Assembly (NCBI RefSeq): GCF_027947575.1 | Contig: NZ_CP116256.1 | Coordinates: 3,658,001-3,722,000, forward strand | DNA from: Streptomyces rubrogriseus | GTDB lineage: Bacteria; Actinomycetota; Actinomycetes; Streptomycetales; Streptomycetaceae | Direction of reading: 5' to 3' | Length of the DNA stretch: 64,000 bases | Shown here: one piece after another, positions 24,323-31,110 of the stretch | Layout: the number at the start of each line of letters is the position of its first letter | How positions within the stretch are numbered: position 1 is the first letter of the stretch | The notes under the pieces: model-generated | The model's input: only the letters and a program-made list of their open reading frames with translations | Database searches by the model: none | What the model was told of the DNA's origin: nothing | Made by a program: the position numbers and the translations under genes

Positions 24323-25207
24323 ATGCCGCGAGCGTCAGGCGAGGGAGCACGTCGCACGGCCGTCGTCGGCAGTGGAGTGGCGGGACTGACCGCCGCGTAC
24401 GTACTGGGCCGCCAACACCGCGTCACCCTCTACGAGGCCGACGACCGCCTCGGCGGGCACGCCCACACCCACGACCTGACGGCGCCCGACGGCCGTGTCC
24501 ACCGGGTCGACTCGGGCTTCATCGTGCACAACCACCGCACTTACCCGAACCTGTTGCGCCTCTTCGACGAACTCGGGGTCGCCACCCAGGAGTCGGAGAT
24601 GAGCGTGTCGGTACGGTGCGAGGGCTGCGGCATGGAGTACGCCGGTGCTCGCGGCCCCGCCGGACTGCTCGCCCGCCCGCGCAACGCCCTGCACGGTCCC
24701 TACCTGCGCATGCTCGCCCAGGTGCCGCGGTTTCACCGCGCCGCCCGCAGGTTGCTCACCGAGGACGCCGACCGGGCCCTGACACTCGGCGGGTTCCTGG
24801 ACCGCGAGGGCTTCTCGCCGTAATTCCGCGCCCACTTCATGACGCCCGTCGTCTCCGCCGCCTGGTCCTGCGACGCCGCCACGGCCCTGCGCTACCCGGC
24901 CGCCCACCTGTTCCGCTTCCTGCACCACCACGGCATGCTCGCCGTCGGCGGCTCCCCGGTCTTGCGCACGGTCACCGGCGGCTCCCGCTCCTACGTCGAC
25001 CGGATCGCCGAGCGGCTGCCCGACGTGCGCACCGCCACCCCGGTCCGCACGGTGACCCGGCACGCGGACGGCGTGGACGTCACCGCCGCCGACGGCACCA
25101 CCGACACCTACGACCACCTGGTGATCGCCGTCCACCCCGACCAGGCACTGGAACTGCTCGCCGATCCGACGCCCGGCGAGAAGGAGGTCCTCGGCGCCTT
25201 CCGGTAG
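24323..25207 (+). pseudogene. FAD-dependent oxidoreductase fragment with in-frame stop and lost 3' end
   Basis: The reading frame starts MPRASGEGARRTAVVGSGVAGLTAAYVLG, a dinucleotide-binding motif, followed by YEADDRLGGHAHTHDL, typical of the NAD(P)/FAD-binding family (Rv0449c-like in mycobacteria). After residue 166 a TAA interrupts ...REGFSP | FRAHFMTPVV...; the flanks continue in the same frame, so a single change such as TAC to TAA explains it. The second segment runs to ...KEVLGAF-R and stops, about 130-150 residues before the family's normal end. The missing part coincides with a junction to DUF1295 sequence, indicating a deletion. Confidence 0.85.
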
Positions 25208-25213
25208 CGGCGG

Positions 25214-25851
25214 CCGGGCAGGGCGACCCCGGACGCCGGACGCTGGTGGCGGCCCTGACCGGCGTATGGGGTCTGCGGCTGGCCGCGCACATCGCCCGGC
25301 GCGGCCGGGGCCACGGCGAGGACCCGCGCTACGACGCGATGCTGGCCAAGGCCCGCGGCAACCGGAACCTCTACGCCCTGCGCATGGTCTACCTGCTCCA
25401 GGGCGCCCTGGTGTGGCTGGTGTCGCTGCCGGTGCAGGCCGCCTCGTACGGGCCGGGGCCCCCGTCGGTCCTGGCCTGGGCCGGAGCGGTCGTGTGGACG
25501 GTCGGGCTGGCCTTCGAGGCCGTGGGGGACGCCCAGTTGGCCCGGTTCAAGGCCGACCCCGCCCACCGGGGTCGCGTCATGGACCGCGGACGGTGGAGCT
25601 GGACCCGGCACCCCAACTACTTCGGCGACTTCTGCGTCTGGTGGGGCCTGTTCCTGATCGCCTGCGACGCGGGCCCCGCGGCCGCCGCGGTGTCCGTCGT
25701 CTCCCCGCTGGTGATGAGCTTCCTGCTGATCGGCGGCAGCGGGAAGCGGCTGCTCGAGCGGCACATGGCGGACCGGCCGGGTTGGGCCGAGTACGCGGCG
25801 CGCACCAGTGGCTTCTTCCCACGGCCGCCGCGCCGGTCCCGGTCCGCGTAG
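25214..25851 (+). pseudogene. DUF1295 (steroid 5-alpha-reductase-like) membrane protein, N-terminally truncated
   Basis: An open frame of about 205 residues matches the C-terminal three quarters of DUF1295 proteins. It contains WGLRLAAHIARRGRGHGEDPRY, several membrane helices, RVMDRGRWSWTRHPNYFGDFCVWWGLF and a GGSGKRLLERHMADRPGWAEYAARTSGFFP ending. The first 60 or so residues and a start with a ribosome site are absent. Sequence recognisable as DUF1295 (GDPGRRTLVAAL) begins within about ten bases of the end of the FAD-oxidoreductase fragment. A GTG near 25246 might still allow translation. In mycobacteria this gene follows a DUF1365 gene and a cyclopropane-synthase-like gene, both missing here. 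Confidence 0.83.
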
Positions 25852-25891
25852 GGCTCGGCCGGCGGGGGTGGGGGCCGCGGCCCCCACCCCG

Positions 25892-26644
25892 TCAGGCCGG
25901 CATGCCCAGCAGCGCGATCGGGTCGGAGGTCGGCTGCTTCGAACCGCCGGCCGGCTCGACCGTGATGCCCACACCCGCCGCACCGTCGACGGCGCCGTCC
26001 ATCAGCACCGCCTGACTGGTGCTGCCGGGATCCATCAGGCCCGCCGAGCGCATCGTGCCGTGGTCGTCGAACCAGAGCTGGTACACCTTGCCCCGCGGCG
26101 GCTCGGCCATGCCGGAGGCCAGGAAGACCGCCCGGTCCTGGCGTTCGGAGACGACCAGCGTGCCGCTCGCCCCGTCCGCCAGCCGCGCCGTGCGGGACTC
26201 GGCGTCCGGCGCGGTCAGCACCCCGGCGAGGGTCTCGGCCCGCCGCTCGGCCTGCGCGGCCCGCTGCCCGGCGTCCTGGGCCCGCTCGTACTGCCACACC
26301 GCCGTGCCGCCGAGCCCCGCCGCGGCTGCCACGCAGGCCGCCAGCGCCCACCTGGCCAGGCCGCGTCCCCGGGACGCGACGCGGCGTGCCTTCTCCGCCG
26401 TGCCACCGCCCGGCGGGACCTGGCGCACCGTGGTGACGCGGTGCAGCACCCGGTCCCTGAGCGCGGGAGCGGGGGCGACCGTCGCGGCCAGCCCCAGCCG
26501 GGCCGTCGCGGCGGCGAACTCCAGGGCCTCCTGCTCGCAGGTGGCGCAGCCCGCCAGATGGCGTTCGAAGGCCGCCCGCTCGTAGTCGGGCAGCGCGTGC
26601 AGGGCGTAGGCGCCCGTCAGGCTGTGCAGGTCCTCGGTGCGCAT
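25892..26644 (-). CDS. rskA: Anti-sigma factor RskA (zinc-associated type)
   Basis: The 250-residue membrane protein has a cytosolic anti-sigma domain at residues 1-90 with the HxxxCxxC motif (His29, Cys33, Cys36). One membrane helix follows at about 95-116. The extracytosolic RskA domain (VVSERQDRAVFLASGM, then KVYQLWFDDHGTMRSAGLM) resembles mycobacterial RskA. It holds SigK inactive until regulated proteolysis. Its ATG overlaps the sigK stop; a GTG one codon earlier is an alternative. It converges on the DUF1295 remnant. Confidence 0.92.
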   Translation of the reverse strand: MRTEDLHSLTGAYALHALPDYERAAFERHLAGCATCEQEALEFAAATARLGLAATVAPAPALRDRVLHRVTTVRQVPPGGGTAEKARRVASRGRGLARWALAACVAAAAGLGGTAVWQYERAQDAGQRAAQAERRAETLAGVLTAPDAESRTARLADGASGTLVVSERQDRAVFLASGMAEPPRGKVYQLWFDDHGTMRSAGLMDPGSTSQAVLMDGAVDGAAGVGITVEPAGGSKQPTSDPIALLGMPA

Positions 26645-27228
26645 CACGCGCTCACCCCCAGGCAGTCACGGAGCCGGATGAGACCGTCGCGCAGCCGCGT
26701 CTTGACCGTGCCGAGCGGCAGCGCGAGCGCCTCGGCCACCTGCCGGTAGGTCAGGCCGCGGTAGTAGGCGAGGGTCACGGACTGGCGCTGGATGTCGGTC
26801 AGGGTGCGCAGACAGCGCCGCACCTGCTCCCGCTCCAGACGGGACTCCACCTGCTCGGTCACCTCGTCGTACTCGGGTGTCCGGTCGAGCAGCGCCGCCC
26901 TGTGGTCACGGGCCGCGGCGGCCTCCACCGACCGCACCCGGTCCACGGCCCGCCGGTGGGCCAGGGTCAGGACCCAGTTGATCACCGTGCCGCGCTCCGG
27001 ACGGTAGCGGGGCGCCGTGCGCCACACCTCCACCAGCACCTCCTGCGCGACCTCCTCCGACTGCGCCTGGTCGCGCAGCACCGCCCGGACGACCCCCAGC
27101 ACGGACCCCGCCACCGCGTCGTACACGGCGGCGAAGGAGTCCTCATCGCCCAGGGCAACCTCCCGGATCAACTGCTGCAGATCGGGCTGGGACGATGGAT
27201 TTCTGCCGATGTGTACGGCTTCCTTCAC
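26644..27228 (-). CDS. sigK: ECF RNA polymerase sigma factor, SigK type
   Basis: The 194-residue ECF sigma factor has region 2 at about residues 22-90 (AVYDAVAGSVLGVVRAVL, then SEEVAQEVLVEVWRTAPRYRPERG). Region 4 is at about 138-190 (TDIQRQSVTLAYYRGLTYRQVAEALALPLGTVKTRLRDGLIRLRDCL). The GTG start is preceded by GGAG at eight bases. The partner anti-sigma gene follows with an overlap. A promoter with the same boxes and spacing as those of two other loci in this window lies 48 bases upstream, so the gene is probably autoregulated. The SigK assignment rests on the RskA partner and the conserved neighbourhood. Confidence 0.92.
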   Translation of the reverse strand: MKEAVHIGRNPSSQPDLQQLIREVALGDEDSFAAVYDAVAGSVLGVVRAVLRDQAQSEEVAQEVLVEVWRTAPRYRPERGTVINWVLTLAHRRAVDRVRSVEAAAARDHRAALLDRTPEYDEVTEQVESRLEREQVRRCLRTLTDIQRQSVTLAYYRGLTYRQVAEALALPLGTVKTRLRDGLIRLRDCLGVSA

Positions 27229-27276
27229 GACGGTTGCTCCAAAGAATGCGCGACGGGCGGGGGATGTCCCCGCGTA

Positions 27277-27304
27277 ATCCGGAGCCGCGCGGCCTGCGGA
27301 TTGG
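27277..27304 (-). promoter_or_regulatory. SigK-type promoter of sigK-rskA
   Basis: On the minus strand CCAATCC and CCGGAT are separated by 15 bases and followed by the sigK start 48 bases downstream. It is nearly identical to the promoter at the FAD-oxidoreductase locus, which supports autoregulation. Confidence 0.8.
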
Positions 27305-27431
27305 TCGCGGGCCGCGCGAAGTCGCGGTGATCTCGTCAAAAGCACACCCTCCCACGGGCCACAGGGGTACAGTGGCCGCGTTCGCGTTCGATCGTGCTCC
27401 ACAGGAGCGGGAAGACAGGGAGGTGAGGTTG

Positions 27432-27509
27432 ATGACCGTGCTCGACGCCGTCCTTCGCGATGCCCGGATGTCCCTCGTGGTCTCCCTCGCGTCCCGAGCG
27501 GCGGCCTGA
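27432..27509 (+). CDS. Possible 25-residue leader peptide upstream of GNAT gene
   Basis: A short frame (MTVLDAVLRDARMSLVVSLASRAAA) starts at an ATG preceded by GGGAGGTGAGG, a strong ribosome site, and ends 47 bases before the GNAT start. The GNAT ATG itself has no clear ribosome site, so translation of the short frame might influence it. No run of one amino acid typical of amino-acid attenuators is seen. It could also be a small protein of its own or a chance frame. The surrounding 328-base gap otherwise holds only the sigK promoter. Confidence 0.4.
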   Translation: MTVLDAVLRDARMSLVVSLASRAAA

Positions 27510-27556
27510 CCCCGCCTCCCACGAACGCAACCCGAGAAACGGATTCTCATTCCGCC

Positions 27557-28090
27557 ATGTCCTCTTCCAGTTCTTCTTCCGGTTCTTCCTGGAACACCCG
27601 CGCCGAGACCGGCGCCGACGTCCCCGTCATCCGTGACATCGTCCGGGCCGCCTTCCCCACAGCGGAGGAAGCCGCCCTCGTCGACGCGCTGCGCGCCGAC
27701 GCCGGGGCGTGGATCGTGGGTCTGTCCCTCGTCGCGGTGGACGGCACCGACCGGCCCGTGGGGCACGCCCTGATGACCCGCTGCCACATCGGGGACAGTC
27801 CGGCACTGTGCCTGGCGCCCGTCGCGGTCCGGCCCGAGCACCAGAACAGCGGTGCCGGCGCGGCCGCGGTCCGGGCCGCGCTCGTGGCTGCCGGGCGCCT
27901 CGGCGAGCACCACGTCGTCGTCCTCGGACACCCGGAGTACTACCCCCGCTTCGGCTTCGGCAGGGCCTCCGCCCACGGCATCCGGCTGAGCATCGACGTC
28001 CCGGACGAGGCCCTGATGGCCCTCACCCTGGACGCCGCCCACCCGCTGCCCGCCGGAACCGTCCGGTACGCGGCCCCGTTCGGCATCTGA
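27557..28090 (+). CDS. GNAT family N-acetyltransferase
   Basis: The 177-residue protein begins with a Ser-rich tail (about 12 residues). It continues as a GNAT domain: VIRDIVRAAFPTAEEAALVDALRADAG, the acetyl-CoA-binding VRPEHQNSGAGAAAVRAALVAA in place of the usual Q/RxxGxG/A, and HHVVVLGHPEYYPRFGFGRASAHGI. The last pattern is typical of the YhbS-like N-acetyltransferases. The acceptor is unknown. The start is uncertain because no ribosome site precedes the ATG. A strong terminator follows. Confidence 0.85.
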   Translation: MSSSSSSSGSSWNTRAETGADVPVIRDIVRAAFPTAEEAALVDALRADAGAWIVGLSLVAVDGTDRPVGHALMTRCHIGDSPALCLAPVAVRPEHQNSGAGAAAVRAALVAAGRLGEHHVVVLGHPEYYPRFGFGRASAHGIRLSIDVPDEALMALTLDAAHPLPAGTVRYAAPFGI

Positions 28091-28098
28091 TCCGTCAC

Positions 28099-28137
28099 GC
28101 CGGGTGGCGGCGGGAGCCTCTTCCGCCGCCACCCGGC
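28099..28137 (+). terminator. Hairpin terminator after the GNAT gene
   Basis: A perfect 15-bp stem (GCCGGGTGGCGGCGG and complement) closes a nine-base loop and is followed by ATTTCC. Confidence 0.8.
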
Positions 28138-28191
28138 ATTTCCTCGACGCAACCCCTTGACCCGACGCCCGCGGTCCTTCACATTACTCGT

Positions 28192-28217
28192 TAATGCGCA
28201 TTAGGTAATGCGCATTA
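28192..28217. promoter_or_regulatory. Tandem LacI-type operators upstream of the regulator gene
   Basis: TAATGCGCATTA, a perfect 12-bp palindrome with the central CG typical of LacI-family operators, occurs twice separated by two bases. An imperfect ATTA-N5-TAAT precedes them. The sites are AT-rich in a GC-rich background and lie about 40 bases upstream of the LacI-type gene, so they are probably its autoregulatory operators. Confidence 0.75.
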
Positions 28218-28255
28218 ACAGCTCCCGACAGAGCGACGGAGCAAGGAGAGGAGCG

Positions 28256-29365
28256 GTGGTGGCGAAGGAAGCCGCAGGGCGGGCGAGGCCGGGGAGGGCC
28301 CCCGCGCCGCCCGGTCGGCGGGCCCGGCCGAGGCAGGCCGAGGTGGCCAGGCTCGCCGGCGTCTCGCAGGCGACGGTGTCCCTGGTGCTGTCCGGGCGCG
28401 ACCTCGCCACGGGCCGGCCGATCTCGGCGGAGACCCGGGCCAAGGTCCTGGACGCCGCCCACAGCCTCGGCTACGTCCCCGACCCGGCGGCCAGCCGGCT
28501 CGCCGCCGCCCGCAACAACCTGCTCGGCGTCTTCAGCTTCACCGCGACGTTCCCGACCGACGTCCGGCACTCGTACTACCCGTTCCTCGTCGGCGTGGAG
28601 CAGGAAGCCGCGGCGCAGGGCTACGACCTGGTGCTGTTCACCGGTTCGAGCACCGGGGGAGCGGGCGCCGGCGGTGCGGGCGCCCTCAACCGCGTACGGC
28701 TGGCGGACGGCTGCCTCTTCCTGGGCCGCCACGCCCCCTCGGACGAGCTGCGCCGACTGGTCGCCGACGACTTCCCCGTCGTCCACGTCGGCCGGCGCGA
28801 CGAGCCGGAGGGCCTCGCCTGGGTGGGCGCCGACTACGTCAGCGCCAGCCGCGAGGTCGTCACCGCGCTCGCCGGGCTCGGTCACCGGCGCGTGCTCCTC
28901 GTCCGCGAGGACGACGACGCGCCCGCCTCCACCGACCGTGAACGCGGCTTCCTGGAGGGGCTCGCGGCGAGTGGTCTGCCCGCCGGACCCGAAGCCCTCT
29001 TCCGCTCCGGCGACCCGCGCGGCGACCTCACCGCCGACCGGGTCCGAGCCTGGGTGGCCGACGGCGTCACCGCCTTCGTCGCCGAGGAGACCGACACCGG
29101 CGCCGCCTGGCGGGCGCTGCGCGCCGCCGTCGACGCGGCGGGCCTCGACTGCCCCGGCCAGGTGTCGCTCGCGCTGCTCGGCAGCCCGCCCGCCGACCTC
29201 GCCGACGGACCGGAGCCGATGGGTTTCGACATCCCGCGCCCGGCGCTCGGCGCGGAGGCCGTACGGCTGCTCGCCACCCGCATCGCGGGCGGTCCCGCCG
29301 AGGGCACCCTCGTCGCCTGCGCCTTCAGGGCGGGCGCGACCGCCGGCCCACCGGCCGTCCCCTGA
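28256..29365 (+). CDS. LacI family transcriptional regulator
   Basis: The 369-residue protein has a LacI HTH at about residues 26-48 (RQAEVARLAGVSQATVSLVLSG) with a hinge (VPDPAASRLAAARNNLLGVF). A periplasmic-binding-type effector domain extends to the C terminus. The start is GTG, preceded by AAGGAG at seven bases; an ATG 16 codons upstream lies inside the operator and was rejected. The gene heads a locus on the same strand: FAD oxidoreductase, HyuA-like protein, HExxH protein, transporter and secreted hydrolase. The inducer is unknown, probably a carbohydrate-derived compound. Confidence 0.9.
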   Translation: MVAKEAAGRARPGRAPAPPGRRARPRQAEVARLAGVSQATVSLVLSGRDLATGRPISAETRAKVLDAAHSLGYVPDPAASRLAAARNNLLGVFSFTATFPTDVRHSYYPFLVGVEQEAAAQGYDLVLFTGSSTGGAGAGGAGALNRVRLADGCLFLGRHAPSDELRRLVADDFPVVHVGRRDEPEGLAWVGADYVSASREVVTALAGLGHRRVLLVREDDDAPASTDRERGFLEGLAASGLPAGPEALFRSGDPRGDLTADRVRAWVADGVTAFVAEETDTGAAWRALRAAVDAAGLDCPGQVSLALLGSPPADLADGPEPMGFDIPRPALGAEAVRLLATRIAGGPAEGTLVACAFRAGATAGPPAVP

Positions 29366-29412
29366 ACCCACCCCACCCACAGAACCGACCGCACCACCCA
29401 AGGAGCAGCAGC

Positions 29413-31011
29413 GTGATACCGGAACCCGACATCCTCGTCGTCGGCGGCGGCCTCGGCGGCGTCGCCGCGGCCCTCGCAGCCTGCCGGGCCGGCCGCAGTG
29501 TCGTCCTGACCGAGGAGACGGACTGGATCGGCGGCCAGCTCACCAGCCAGGCCGTGCCGCCCGACGAGCACCCGTGGGTCGAACAGTTCGGCACCACCGC
29601 CACCTACCGACGACTGCGCGAGGGCATCCGGCAGTACTACCGCCAGTGGTACCCGCTGCGCGCCGAGGCCGCCGCCCTCACCGACCTCAACCCCGGCGCC
29701 GGCCGGGTCAGCAAGCTCTGCCACGAGCCGCGCGTCGCCCTCGCCGTCCTGGAGGGCATGCTCGCCCCGCACCGGGCGGCCGGACGCCTCACCGTCCTCA
29801 CCGAGCACCGTCCGGTGGCCGCCGAGACCGACAACGATGTCGTACGGGCCGTCACCCTGGAGGACCTCCGCTACGGCACCCGCCGCACCGTCCCCGCCCG
29901 CTACGTCCTGGACGCCACCGAGACCGGCGAACTGCTGCACCTGGCCGGCGTCGAGCACGTCAACGGCGCCGAGTCGCGGGCCGAGTTCGACGAACCGCAC
30001 GCCCCCGACCAGGCCCAGCCGGGCAACCAGCAGGGCATCACCGTCTGCTTCGCCCTCTCCCACCACGAGGGCGAGGACCACACCATCGACCGTCCCGCCG
30101 ACTACGACTTCTGGCGCGACTACAAGCCCGACTTCTGGCCGGGACCGCTGCTCGGCTTCGAGGCCCCCGACCCGCGCACCCTGGAACCGGTGCCGCGCAC
30201 CTTCGAACCCAACCCCGACCTCGACCCGCTGGCCGTCAGCGCCGACCAGAGCGCGGACGCGGGCGACAAGGAACTGTGGGGCTTCCGCCGCATCCTCGCC
30301 CGCAAGCTGCACACCGACGGCGCCTTCGACTCCGACATCACCCTCGTCAACTGGCCGCTCAACGACTACTGGCTCAAGCCCTACATCGGTCAGGAGGCCG
30401 AAGCCCTGCGCGAGGCACGGCAGTTGTCCCTGTCGGTGCTGTACTGGCTGCAGACCGAGGCGCCCCGCACCGACGGCGGCACCGGCTTCCCCGGACTGCG
30501 CCCGCGCCCCGACGTGACGGGCACCGCCGACGGCCTCGCCAAGGCGGCCTACGTCCGCGAGTCGCGCCGGATCAAGGCCGTCACCACCGTCACCGAGCAC
30601 GACGTCTCCATCGACCTGCTCGGGCCCTACGGCCGCACCCGCCACCGCGACTCCGTGGGCGTCGGCAACTACCGCATCGACCTGCACCCCTCCACCGGCG
30701 GCGACGGCTACGTCGACATCGGCTCCGTCCCCTTCGAGATACCGCTCGGCGCGCTCGTGCCGCGCCGGGTGCGCAACCTGCTGCCGGCCGGCAAGAACCT
30801 GGGCACCACCCACATCACCAACGGCTGCTACCGCCTGCACCCGGTGGAGTGGAACGTCGGCGAGGTCGCCGGAGCCCTCGCCGCCCACTGCCTCGCCGAG
30901 GACGTCGAGCCGCACCAGGTGCAGGCCGAGGACAAGCGGTTCGAGGAGTTCGCCAGGGTGCTCGACCACGACGGCGTACAGCGTCACTGGCCCGACGTCA
31001 GGGGCTACTGA
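29413..31011 (+). CDS. FAD-dependent oxidoreductase (FAD_oxidored family)
   Basis: The 532-residue protein starts with a dinucleotide-binding motif at residues 7-30 (ILVVGGGLGGVAAALAACRAGRSVVLTEETDWIGGQLTSQ). It ends with the family's RVRNLLPAGKNLGTTHITNGCYRLHPVEWNVGEVAGALAAHCL, where a second FAD contact is expected. Proteins of this family are often found in polysaccharide or sugar-acid loci, but the substrate is not known. It starts at GTG with AAGGAG nearby. A hairpin separates it from the HyuA-like gene, so downstream genes may be expressed at a lower level. Confidence 0.87.
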   Translation: MIPEPDILVVGGGLGGVAAALAACRAGRSVVLTEETDWIGGQLTSQAVPPDEHPWVEQFGTTATYRRLREGIRQYYRQWYPLRAEAAALTDLNPGAGRVSKLCHEPRVALAVLEGMLAPHRAAGRLTVLTEHRPVAAETDNDVVRAVTLEDLRYGTRRTVPARYVLDATETGELLHLAGVEHVNGAESRAEFDEPHAPDQAQPGNQQGITVCFALSHHEGEDHTIDRPADYDFWRDYKPDFWPGPLLGFEAPDPRTLEPVPRTFEPNPDLDPLAVSADQSADAGDKELWGFRRILARKLHTDGAFDSDITLVNWPLNDYWLKPYIGQEAEALREARQLSLSVLYWLQTEAPRTDGGTGFPGLRPRPDVTGTADGLAKAAYVRESRRIKAVTTVTEHDVSIDLLGPYGRTRHRDSVGVGNYRIDLHPSTGGDGYVDIGSVPFEIPLGALVPRRVRNLLPAGKNLGTTHITNGCYRLHPVEWNVGEVAGALAAHCLAEDVEPHQVQAEDKRFEEFARVLDHDGVQRHWPDVRGY

Positions 31012-31033
31012 ACGACCCCGCGCGGCGCGAGTT

Positions 31034-31063
31034 CGGGCGGGGCAGCACCACCTGCCCCGCCCG
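31034..31063 (+). terminator. Hairpin between the FAD oxidoreductase and HyuA-like genes
   Basis: CGGGCGGGGCAG pairs perfectly with CTGCCCCGCCCG across a six-base loop. It has no following T-run, so it may be a partial terminator or an RNA-processing site within the locus. Confidence 0.55.
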
Positions 31064-31110
31064 GTGACCGCCCGCGCGTGGACCGACCCAGCACAAGGAG
31101 GTGCCCGGAC

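Noticed and set aside
27365..27370. GGGTAC as a SigB -10 box before the leader peptide
   Set aside because: No GNNT element lies 14-16 bases upstream; TACAGT as a general -10 explains the site as well.
28208..28255. ATG upstream as the start of the LacI-type gene
   Set aside because: It lies inside the second operator palindrome and lacks a ribosome site; the downstream GTG has AAGGAG at seven bases.
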